Source: Amorphophallus konjac (taxonomy: Eukaryota; Streptophyta; Magnoliopsida; Alismatales; Araceae). Taken from it: a stretch of DNA of 64,000 nucleotides. The notes under the pieces are model-generated. The model searched no databases. It was not told the origin of the DNA and saw nothing but the letters and a program-made list of their open reading frames with translations. Every line of letters begins with the position of its first letter. The stretch's first letter is position 1. Positions 11,493-21,746 of this stretch are shown here, piece after piece. Position numbers and translations under genes: made by a program. The stretch is taken from contig CM040121.1 in the NCBI GenBank assembly GCA_022559845.1, positions 342,338,243 to 342,402,242 on the forward strand. Direction: 5' to 3'.

Positions 11493-12824
11493 GAATCCCC
11501 TGTTGCTAGCCCGGTGATGACTGCAGCCTTTGAAGCCACTCTGTCTGACGCCTTGGCCATTGTTCTTGCTTCGACAGTAGCCTGGGCAGGCGTTCCTGAG
11601 ATAATCCGCCCTGTGCCGGTGAGGGTGCAGTCCTCTACGGACTTAGCATTGTTGGACTTGAGGACTTCGGGGGAAAGCCCGGCTCTCATCAAGGTCCTGG
11701 ATTTCAGAGCTGAGATGGACCCAATTAGGGGTTCCGCCTTTATACCGGCCGCAATGCTGACCATTGCGCCTAAATCGGCAATTCCCATAACATCAATCAT
11801 GGAGAGTGAACCCTTGCCTCTCCGGGCTGTGACCCCTGCAGCCTTGACATTGAAGGAACTGGCTGTTGCAGCGGGGGTGGAAGAAGGAGAGGTAGCCGTT
11901 ACAGAAATTGGAGTATTGTCTATAACTGCCCGGGAATCTATCTCCATACTTTCGGAATCTGAGGAGGAGGTACCCTGCGAAGAGGATGTTGAAGGTGCGG
12001 GTATTGCATTAGAGACCCAGGAAGCAACCACTCCGGCACTTACTGGAGTCACCCCCACGAGCATTCAAATGGTGACCCTCGAGGAGATGGAGGTGGAAGG
12101 TCCCTCGGCTTCGTCAGAGGTTGTGGAGAGAGCTCAGTTGGCGCCTTCGGCAAACCTCCCGTCTTCTTCTTCTCAGCCAGATATCACCCTATGGGCAGAC
12201 ATTGATAGTGAAGTAACCTTTGAAGTGGCTCCACTTCCCTTGCCTGGCTTTGCTTCACCTGAGAGTTTTGTCTGGCAACATCTGGACATGTTGCGCCAGC
12301 TAGTGGAATCCCAGCCCGGACTAACTTATCCGCAGTTGAAGGAGATAGCCGAGCGTTTCACCGCCGGTTTACAGGCAATGGGTTGTCCTCTAGAAATATG
12401 GACCCAGCGGGTTCTGTTGTTGTTGAAATTTGTACATCGCCGGGATTTCTTGGCACACATTATGTCTGACAGATTGGCGGCTTTGAAGTTGCAAAGGATG
12501 GAGTGCAAATCTGAGCTAGAAAAAATGAACTTTATTCTTCAGGAGCGACAGTGCCAACTGCAGTCTCTAGCGCAGCGGGAGCAGTTCGTGCGCGGCCGAA
12601 TAACCATTCTAGAGGCTGAACTGTCTGGTCTCCGAGCTGAGCTGCCGCAGATAACAACTTCCCGGTCGCAGCTCGAGGAAGAAGCAGCTCTATTGGAGGG
12701 GCAGGTGGCATCCTTTCGGGACGAGTCTGTTCGACTACAGGAGGAGGAGGCTCGACTTCATGAACTAGGGGCCGCCCCCTATGTGGGTCTTCTGGCCTTC
12801 GAAGACATCTTCCGGCGGCCATGA

Positions 12825-13197
12825 ATCATTTCTTTTCTTTTTTCTTTTGTCTTCTATTGTGATACAATGTCTCCTCGGGGACCCTCTATGTACTCCCTTT
12901 TTTAATGAAAAGGACTCTTTGGCTCTATATGTATCCATCTTTTTTTTTTTGCATGTGGTTTTATCACTGTGGGAAGTGGGGTAGTGGTTTTAGCAGTCCT
13001 TCATGCGAATGACTCGTACTAGGCAGGAGAGCATCCACCCCTTCATAGAAAGGATGGGGGACTCGCTCCACCGCGTGACGGCATCCGAGGAGGTGCTTAA
13101 ACAGAATTCTGTTGGTAGCAGCAAACGTCCTTCTTGGCCATATGTGCCGCGGGGGAGACAACTTGCAGGAATATGAATAAAGAGGTTCCATCAGAGT
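12825..13197 (+). other. 3' flank of the antisense gene
   Basis: T-rich tracts follow the stop codon, with AATGAAAAGG at 12904-12913 as a weak polyadenylation-like element. No gene is seen. The stem-loop array begins just after it. Confidence 0.45.
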
Positions 13198-14015
13198 AGA
13201 CGTAAGGTCTAGACTGGGCAGAGGTTATAGCAGGCGGGACATTAAAGGGTGTATAGTTTTCATCAGGACAGACGTAGGGTCTGAACTGGATAGGGTTTCA
13301 TCATTGATCGGGCGAGGTGCCGTTCGATCAATAGCTGGTTCCATCATCGATATTGGGCTCATATCGATGCAAGGGAGCTTCATAGGTTTCATCAGAATAG
13401 ACGAAAGGTCTAAACTGGCAAGATTTCATCATTGATCGGGTGAGGTGCGGGTCGATCAATAGCTGGTTTCATCATCGATATTGGGTTGATATCGATGCAA
13501 AGAAGAGTTGAAGTTTCATCAGAATAGACAAAAAGTCTAAACTGGGTAGGGTTTCATCATTGGTCGGGCGAGGTGCCGGTCGACCAATAGCTGGGATGTA
13601 GGTAGAGGTGTAGGTCTTGTCAGGATAGACGTAAGGTCTATTCCAGCAGGTTCTATCGCGGGTGGGACTTGGCCAAGAAATACATTGGTTTCATTAGGAT
13701 AAGCGTAGGGTTTATCCTGGTAGGGTTTCATCGTTGATCGGGCAAAGGGGCTGACCGATCAAGGGAAGGTTTAGAAGTCTTCATCAAGGCAGACGTAAGG
13801 TCTGAACTGGCCAGGTTTTATCAGACTGGTGACCGGTTTTATTGTCGGTGGGATATGTGAAAGGAGGGTATGTAGATTTCATCAGGGTAGACGTAAGATC
13901 TACCCCGGCAAGGTTTTATCATCGGTGGGGCATAGAGACAGATGACCGACAGAAGGCCTCGTCAGCGAAGGGTAGGTGAAGGCAACGTGCCGGTTGGCAT
14001 GGAACTTCTGAATTA

Positions 14016-14250
14016 CCACATTACCGACCCAAGTGCCCTTTCGGGTTTTCGCCGGAGCCGGCCCCCTCTTGCTTTTGCCCACGCGTCCTTTCGGATTTTC
14101 ACGTGGCGGGGTACCCGATTTTGCCTGCAGTGCCCTTTCGGGTTTTCACCACAGCTGGGTTTTAGCCCTTTTTGCCCTTGTCCAGAATGCTTGAACAAGT
14201 CTGGCGGGGTATCTCTATTTTCAACCCCATTTTTTTTTATACTTTCTTTT
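14016..14250. repeat. Direct repeat, copy 1 of a ~1.29-kb duplicated block
   Basis: This segment (starting ACCACATTACCGACCC) recurs at 15301-15535 with scattered differences. It contains several CCCTTTCGGG mini-hairpins and ends in a T/C-rich tract. The stem-loop array lies between the copies, so part of it was duplicated with them. Confidence 0.85.
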
Positions 14251-15300
14251 TATCGTTTTCTTTCTCTTTTCCTTTTTCATTGTCTTTTCCGGGACCAGAA
14301 CTTTCATCGTATGGACCATGGCGCCATATGTTTATTGTGGACACACGATCATTGATGTGGGTGCCAACATCAATGCAAAGGGAAGTAGGGTTTCATGATC
14401 TATCCAGAAGAAAGGTCCGAATCGATTTAGAGGATATAAGTAGCAGCTCGGGCACGAGGCCGTTTGCTGAGAATATGAGTTTCATCGTTAATGTGGGGTT
14501 TAACATTAACGCAAAGGAATGTAGTTTCATGATCTATCCAGACGGAGGGTCTGAATAGATTCAAAGAGCAGTGTTGTGCTATGTCAGAGCGGACGGAAGG
14601 TCCACCCTGGATGGATTTTAGCGTCGATCAGGCAGCGCGCCAGCCGACCGATAGCAGGTTTCATCATTGGTATTGGGTTCATATCAATGCAAGGATTTCA
14701 TAGGTTTCATCGGGATAGACGTAGGGTCTAGCCCGGACAGGTTTCATCGCTGATCGGGTAGTGTGCCAATCGATCGGCAGCGAATTTCATCATCGGTATT
14801 GGGTTTATACCAATGCAAGGATTTCATAGGTTCCATCGAGATAGACGTAGGGTCTAGCCCGGACAGGTTTCATCACCGATCGGGCAGTGTGCCAATCGAC
14901 CAGCAGCAGGTTTCATCACGGCGAGACGTAAAGAGATATGCAGATCTAGTCGGAACAGATGTAAGGTCTAAACCGGACCGGTTTCTTTGCTGATCGGGCG
15001 GCGAGCCCGTCGACCAAAGGTGGGTTTCATCATCGGTATTGGGATTATACCAATGTAAAGGAATTCATAGGTTTCATCAGGATAGATGTAAGGTCTAAAC
15101 TGGACATGTCTTATCATTGATCGGGCGGGGTGCCGGTCGATCAACGGTGAGTTTCACCATGGTGGGACTTTGGATAGGGTGAATGAGGGTCTCATCAGGA
15201 TAGACATAGGGTCTATACTGAGTGGGTTTAATCGTTGATCGGACAAGGTGCTGGTCGATCGACGAGGAGTTTATGGTGGGAGACGAGGCTTTCTTTGGGG

Positions 15301-15535
15301 TTACCACATTACTGACCCAAGTGCCCTTTCGGGTTTTCACCGGAGCCAGCCCCCTCTTACTTTTGCCCACGCGCTCTTTCGGGTTTTCACGTGGCGGGGT
15401 ACCCGATTTTGCCTGTAGTGCCCTTTCGAGTTTTCACCACAGCTGGGTTTTGGCCATTTTTGCCCTTGTCCAGAACGCCTGAACAAGCCTGGCGGGGTAT
15501 CTCTATTTTTAACCCCATTTTGTCTCTTCTTTTTC
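15301..15535. repeat. Direct repeat, copy 2 of a ~1.29-kb duplicated block
   Basis: It matches 14016-14250 and is followed by a long T/C-rich stretch to about 15585. The GGCGGGGTACCCGA hairpin and the CCCTTTCGGG hairpins are kept. Confidence 0.85.
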
Positions 15536-15631
15536 TTCTTCCCTTTTTCTTTTTCTTTTCTTCTCTCTCTCTTCTTTTTTTTTAGAGAGTGACAGGTCAG
15601 AATGTTATTATATCACGATAAGGGGTGACTT

Positions 15632-15912
15632 GGCTAGGGTTGAGTGCCGCTAGATCAAGGAAGGGTAGCTCGGCTAGGGCGGAGTGCCGTTAAACCAAGA
15701 AAAAGGTAGCTTGGCCAGGGCGGTGTGCCGCTAGACCAAGAAAAGAGGGTAGCTCAGTTAGGGCGGAGTGTCGCTAAACCAAGAAAAAGGTAGCTTGGCC
15801 AGGGCGGCGTGCTGCCAGACCAAGAAAGAGGGTAGCTTGGCTAGGGCGCAGTGCCGCTAAACCAAGGAAGAGTAGCTCGGTTAGGGCGGAGTGCCGCTAG
15901 ACCAAGGAAAGG
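15632..15912. repeat. Seven tandem ~42-bp repeats next to integrase
   Basis: Units read GGTAGCTTGG(C/T)...GGGCGG(A)GTGCCGCTA...ACCAAG. They alternate between two slightly different versions (GACCAAG and AAACCAAG). Each has a CTTGG/CCAAG stem, so this is a second stem-loop array immediately after the integrase stop codon of the - strand. Confidence 0.88.
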
Positions 15913-15929
15913 GTGTAGCTTCTACCCGG

Positions 15930-18900
15930 TTACTCGGGGAATGTTGGTTGTGCTGGATGATACAGCTTCAGATGTCTTCCGTTGAGTGGCAAGAATTGGA
16001 TTTCCCCTCGATGGTTAACAACCATGTAGGCCCCTCCTTCGTACACCCTCTGTATCACATAAGGACCTTCCCAGTTAGCATTCGGCTTTCCTTTTGGGTT
16101 GGACGCCATGACTTCTTTTTTCTTGACCATGACGAGGTCACCATTCTTGAATTCTCGTCCTCTTACGAGTTTGTTGAATGCAGTGGCCATGCGGGCCTGA
16201 TACATTTGGATACTCTTCTGGGCTCGGAGGCGCTTCCCTTCCAATTCAGCCAGTTCTTCTAGTCTTCTTTCTGCATTGGTCTGTTCGCCACGGGCCAGGC
16301 CATATTGGACTGCCACTCTGAGTGACGGGATTTCCAGATCTAGCGGAACCACTGCCTCTGAGCCGTATACCAGCGAGTATGGTGAGCACCCTGTAGGTGT
16401 CTTGAAGACGGTGCGGTACGCCCACAGAGCTTCATACATTTTTTCTTCCCAGTCCTTCTTATTGGAACTGACGACTTTGGCCAGCAAGGTGCAGAGAGTC
16501 TTGTTAAAAGCTTCTGCCAATCCGTTTGCCTGTGGATTGTAAGGGGTGGAAGTCCTCCATTCGATCTTATACTTCTCAGCAAGCCGATAGACCTTCTGAT
16601 TTCTGAAATGACTTCCATTGTCAGATATTATTCGGCAGGGGATCCTGAACCGGAAGATAATGTTCTGCTTGATGAATCTGGCGACCAGTTCACCAGTCAC
16701 CTCTCTTAATGCTATAGCCTCCGCCCATCTGGAGAAGTAATCTGTTATGGCCAGTATGTACTTATGTCCGACCGAGGAAGTCGGCAGTGGCCCGACTACA
16801 TCAGTTCCTCATTGTGCAAATGGCGAGCTGGGAACTGTAGGGTGCAGAGTTGTAGGAGGCCTTCTAGGCACAGTAGCATGCTCCTAGCATTTCTGGCATG
16901 ATTTTGTAAATTTACAGCAGTCTTCAAACATGGTGGGCCAATAGTAGCCCAGCTTCTTGATTTCTATCTTCATCTTGGGACCAGCCTGGTGGGCACCTAC
17001 TGTCCCAGCATGTATCTCTTTCATCGCTTGCCAGGCTTCCTCAGTGGACAGACAGCGGAGTAGAATCTTCTTGCGTGCATCTGCCATTATTCGGAACAAA
17101 ATTCCATTCCTGAGTTCATAAGAATCTTTGATTCTTATGAGTTTCATCTTTTCTTCTCTTATCCGCGGCAGTTGTTGGTGTAGAAACCACTGCAGCAGGT
17201 GTTGTCTCCAATCAGGCGCTTGCTCTGTGCTGATGGTGGCAACTTCGTTTTCTTCGGGGCACCCTTCTAGCATACTGGGGACTTGCCGCTGGTTCATAAC
17301 GACAATGTTCAGTGTCTTATTTGGCGGAACTGCTAGTGAGCTGGCCAGCTTTGCCAGTGCATCAGCCTGGGCATTGTGTCCACGGCCCACATGCTTGAGC
17401 TCAATATGGTAGAATTTCGCCATGAGGCGCACAGCTTCTTGGTGGTAGGGATTCAGTTCTGGCTTCTGCACTTCGAACTCCCCTTGGATCTGTTTTATTA
17501 TCAGCATCGAATCCCCAAATACTTGAAGCATTTGGATACCCATGTTGAGGCTGACATATAGCCCGATTATCAAAGCTTCATACTCAGCCTCATTATTGGT
17601 GCAGGGCTTGTTTATAGAACAGGAAGTATGCACGACCTCCCCTTCTGGTGATTTCAGCACAATACCGGCTCCAGCCCGTATTCTGGTCTTTCCATCGGAG
17701 TCTGTCTCTGTTTTAGATGCTCCATCAAAGAATAGTTGCCACATAACTGACTGGGTCTGGCAGGCCTCGAGTGTCTCATCATCGGGTAACTCAGTCCCTA
17801 GCATATCATTTTCCGGCACAGGATGCTCTGCGAAGAAATCAGCCACGGCCTGTCCTTTTATCGCCCTCTGGGGTGTATAGGTAATATCGAATTCCATCAG
17901 GATCACTGCCCATTTGCCCAACCAGCCTTTCAGTACTGGCTGAGTCAATATGTATTTGAGCGGGTCTGCTGCAGATATCCATCTGACTTCATGTGACAAC
18001 ATATAGTGTCGGAGCTTTTTGACAGCAAAGACTAGTGCCAAGCAGGTCTTCTCTATGTAGCTGTAGCTTTCTTCAGTTCTAATCAGCCTCCTGCTCAGAT
18101 AGTATAAGGCTTGTTCTTTGCCTTCTTCATTTATCTGTGCCAGCATTGCCCCCAGGGAACAGTATGTGGCTGCGATATACAGTATCAAGGGCCTGCCCTT
18201 AATTGGTGCCCCCAGCACCGGAGGGGTCTTGAGGTATTCTTTCAGCTTCTCAAAGACTTCCTGACAGCCATCGTCCCAGAGGAACGACACATCTTTCATC
18301 ATGATCTTGTGAAAGGGGTGGCATCTTCCCGATAGATTTGATATAAATCGTTGGATGTAGGCCAGACGCCCTTGTAGGGATCTCAACTCGTGCAGATTCC
18401 TTGGTGGAGGGAGCTCCTGGATAGCTTTAATCTTGGACGGGTCAATTTCAATGCCCCTATGACGGACAATAAAACCGAGGAATTTTCCACTGGACACGCC
18501 GAAGGCACATTTCATAGGGTTCATTTTGAGCTCATATTTGCGCAACCTCTGGAACACTATCCTCAGGTCTTGCAAATGGTCTTCTCTTCTACTGGTTTTC
18601 ACCACCAGATCGTCAATGTAGCACTCTACTTTCTTGAAGAGCAAATCATCAAAGATCTTTGTCATGGCTCATTGGTATGTAGCGCCGGCATTCTTGAGAC
18701 CAAAAGGCATCCTTTTGTAGTGGAATATCCCCTTCGGGGTACGAAATGCAGTGTGCACTCTGTCTTCCTCAGCAATCCAGATCTGGTTATATCCGGATGA
18801 CCCATCCATAAATGATAGGGCCTCATGACCAGTAGTCGCATCGATCATCACTTCAGTGATTGGTACTGGGAAGTCATCTTTCGGGCAAGCCTTATTAAGG

Positions 18901-19238
18901 TCCCGGAAATCAACACATATTCTGATCTGCCCATTCTTCTTCTTTACGGGCACTATATTGGCTAGCCATGTAGTGTATTGATTTTCTTCAACAAAGCCTA
19001 CATCAATTAGCTTGTCAACCTCTTTGTTAATCTGATTTATTAATTCAGGGCGCATTCTCCTGGAAGGCTGCTTTACAGGGCTAGCCTCTGGGTTTATTGC
19101 CAATCGGTGCTGTGCCACATCAGAACTCAGTCCCGGCATTTCATCATATGTCCATGCAAAGCAGTCTCGGAATTCCTTCAAAAACTGTATATACTGTTCC
19201 CTAGTAGCTGGCTCCAGCAGTGCACTGAGGAATGTCGG
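15930..19238 (-). pseudogene. pol: Tat pol, 3' part: RT, RNase H, second RNase H, integrase
   Basis: One frame is interrupted by TGA at 18666-18668, TAG at 16884-16886 and TGA at 16809-16811. RT motifs include the FMDGSSGYNQ block and catalytic YIDD near 18610. The retroviral-type RNase H (LILYIAATYC) lacks the usual catalytic Asp. A second archaeal-like RNase H begins FFDGASK near 17735 and keeps DG, NNEAEYEAL, GDSM and QADALA. Integrase has the H-H-C-C finger (17020-16890), SDNGSHF near 16620 and NGLAEAFNKT near 16520, so the D-D-E residues are visible. The first 844 bases (18395-19238) duplicate 32655-33498. That copy has CGA where this one has the TGA stop at 18666. Confidence 0.93.
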
Positions 19239-19371
19239 ACCTCGCTGTTTTGGTTGCCAATTGCTTCCCTGCAAAGCAGTCTCCGATATATGCAGTCTCC
19301 GATATCTGTTCCCTGCAAAGCAGTCTCCGATATACATCAGAACTCATTACATCAGAACCCATATCTCCAGC
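19239..19371. other. Junction filler made of templated pieces
   Basis: The 133 bases between Tat and Tekay match neither element as a unit. They contain three repeats of GCAGTCTCCGATAT. Pieces copy nearby Tat sequence: GCAAAGCAGTCTC (19156-19168), TGTTCCCT (about 19195) and ACATCAGAACTCA (about 19118). This is the form of filler DNA left by error-prone end joining. Confidence 0.8.
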
Positions 19372-21746
19372 AATGCATTGTTCATCAACTGCATGAAAGC
19401 TGCTGGAGCATTCGTTAGACCAAAAGGCATAACGACAAATTCAAAATGACCATACCTGCTGCGGAAAGCTGTTTTATAAATGTCCTCTTCCTTAATCCGC
19501 AACTGGTGATATCCAGATCGAAGATCGATCTTAGAGAAATATTGAGCTCCCGCTATCTGGTCAAATAACTCGTCAATCCTCGGCAAGGGATATTTGTTCT
19601 TGACAGTCTGCTGGTTTATTTGCCGATAATCAATGCACAACCTCATCGAACCATCTTTCTTCCTGACGAACAACACAGGGGCTCCCCACGGAGAAGTACT
19701 AGGATGAATAAAACCCTTCTCGAGTAATTCCATCAGTTGCTGCTTCAGTTCCCTCAGTTCCGCAGGAGACATACGATAAGGAGCCTTAGAAATAGGAGCT
19801 GTGCCAGGAATAAGATCAATAGAAAAGATAACTTCCCGCTCAGGCGGAAGTCCTGGTAGTTCCTCTGGAAAGACATCAGGAAAATCTTGGACAACAGGAA
19901 TGTCCTTGATCTCAATCTGCTACTCAGGGGTTGCACAAACAAAGGCTACAAAAGTCTCACACCCATGCCTCAAAAGCTTATCAGCTCGAAGAGCCGAGAT
20001 GAGCGGTACGGAGTTATGGTGCTTGACTCCCATAAAAGATAAACCAGAAAGTCCAGTAAAAGTCACTGAGCTAGAACTACAGTGAACATTGGCCTCATAC
20101 TTGGCCAACCAATCTGCTCCTAGGATTACATCATAATCCTTCATATCCATGCAGACCAAATCTGCTGGAAAGTTCTGTTCACCAATCATAACCTTACTAG
20201 AAGGATAGAAATACTGGATTGTTGATCTAGTGCCAATAGGGGTTGAAATCTCTAACGGAGTATTCATCAAAATAGGTTCCACAGCTAATGACTTAGCAAA
20301 TCTCGATGAAATAAAAGAATGTGTTGCACCAGTATCAAAGAGAGCAAATGCGGGCTTATCGATTACAGTAAGGGTACCTTCGACGAGTCCGCCATCATCA
20401 GAAATCCCAGTTTCCTCTGCATGTAAAGCTTGAAGCTTGCCTTGTGGTTTCTTGAAGACTAGAGGTTTTGCCGGTGTAGCTTGTTCCGATATGAGAGGAC
20501 AATTGGGGATACGGTGCTCCTTGCTTCCACATCGCAAACAGGCGCCTAGCTTGCGCCAGCACTCCTCTATCTTGTGACCCGGACGATCACAATAGTTGCA
20601 CACACCCTTGAATGGAACAATAGGGCCAGGCTTCTTGTCTTCATGCCTCGGCATCTTGCCCTTCCACGATCCGGACCCGCTCCACGAACCAGGTCCACTA
20701 ACAGGCCTCTTCTTGGTATACCCGGGTTTGACACTCCCGGAACCCGTAGGTAATTCTTTCTTGGTGCCTTTCCCACGGATTCTCTCCGTCATCTCAAGAG
20801 TATCCTCCAGAACTTGCGCTTTCCTTACCATCTCGAAATAAGTGGAAATCTCCATCGGTGCCAATTGGTTGATATAATGAAGCTTCAAACCATTGAGAAA
20901 GCGCTTCGCCTTCATCTTCTCGGTGGAAATGAGATGTGTAGCATATCGAGAAAGCCGTGCAAATTGAGCCTCATACTCTGCCACGGACAAACCTCGCTGT
21001 TTCAAGGCCGCGAACTCTGCCGCTTTCTTCTCTTGCACTCTATCAGAAAAATACTTGCTGTTGAAGAATTCTTCGAACTCTTCCCACATAACTTGCCGAT
21101 CACCGAGAGTTGCCTTGATAGAATCCCACCAAGTACGTGCATCATGTTCCAATTGAAATGTGGACAAAAGGACACGCTCCTGGTTGGTGCATTGCATAAC
21201 TTCAAAGATTCTCCCCATCTCATCTAGCCAGTGCTCGGCTTGGTCGGGGTCAGTCGAACCAGCGAATCTAGGCGGGTTCATTCCGCGGAAGTTCCGGTAT
21301 AGATCACCGGTGCCATGCTGTGCCGCTCCTGCCTGAGCTACTTGCTGAAGGGCCTGAGTAAGGCCTTGAACCGTACGCTGCAGGTTCCTCCATTCAGCAC
21401 GATCAGCTGCCATCTACACGAGAAATAGGTTACCTAGGTTCAATAAGATAGATAAAGCACGATTAAGGAACGAACTTAACCCAAGTTCTACCCATTCTTA
21501 CCAGGTCAGGTCCTAGACTTTTACAAGGTTAGGGATCTAATGCACCTAGACACGACCAAAAACTCGGTACTTGGCAGAGGTAATCGGTCCGAAGACCACT
21601 CGCGCAAGTGTGCGACCTTCCCGATAGGCGTAGCCTAACGTTCGGACAACACCTTTTGATATACCGATTATTGGGATGCAATGCAAGAAAACTTAAACTT
21701 AGGAAACCTAGGAATGTGAAACCTAGGGCTCTGATACCAACTAAAC
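19372..21746 (-). pseudogene. Truncated Tekay gag-protease-RT
   Basis: The frame runs from 21413 with gag, two CCHC-like knuckles ([14 protein letters not shown] and CLRCGSKEH...) and protease LFDTGATHS. An in-frame TAG at 19920-19922 stands where the complete copy has CAG. RT continues from about 19772 through the [12 protein letters not shown] block and is cut off after [12 protein letters not shown], before the catalytic Asp pair, at the filler. It is otherwise nearly identical to 27224-29598. The primer site is at 21728-21739. Confidence 0.92.

Larger units (their letters stand above)
7519..12824 (+). pseudogene. Tat antisense gene: plant-mobile-domain-like nuclear protein, spliced, one in-frame stop
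   Basis: This is an accessory gene on the strand opposite gag-pol. Coding exons fit as 7519-10717, 10807-10881, 10959-11419 and 11493-12824, and all junctions keep frame; 10334-10426 (93 nt) may be a further intron. An in-frame TGA at 8587-8589 interrupts exon 1, the frame being open on both sides. The product would be about 1,660-1,690 residues. It has an Ala/Ser start and a region around 8250-8460 (RAGVYHSVFASRF then LWSLSQLSGLPIDG) resembling the plant mobile (aminotransferase-like) domain. It also has a nuclear signal core KKRKV (10544-10558), acidic Ser/Glu-rich stretches, and a Glu-rich coiled coil at about 12480-12760. Its role in the Tat cycle is unknown. The domain call is from recognition and should be checked. 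Confidence 0.75.
13198..15592. repeat. Array of short stem-loops in the Tat spacer
   Basis: TTTCATCA-led units contain three recurring kinds of inverted repeat. Kind 1 pairs ATTGATCG with CGATCAAT (13303-13332, 13431-13460). Kind 2 pairs CATCGATAT with ATATCGATG (13345-13369, 13473-13497). Kind 3 is the short TAGAC...GTCTA. Later copies change both arms together: ATTGGTCG/CGACCAAT at 13559-13588, CATTGATGT/ACATCAATG at 14350-14375, CGTTAATGT/ACATTAACG at 14486-14511. It lies downstream of integrase on the - strand and downstream of the antisense gene on the + strand. No coding capacity is supported. Confidence 0.85.

Noticed and set aside
10958..12064. Frames on the - strand opposite the antisense gene exons
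   Set aside because: They mirror the acidic/Ser-rich exons, have no domain and lie outside the gag-pol order.
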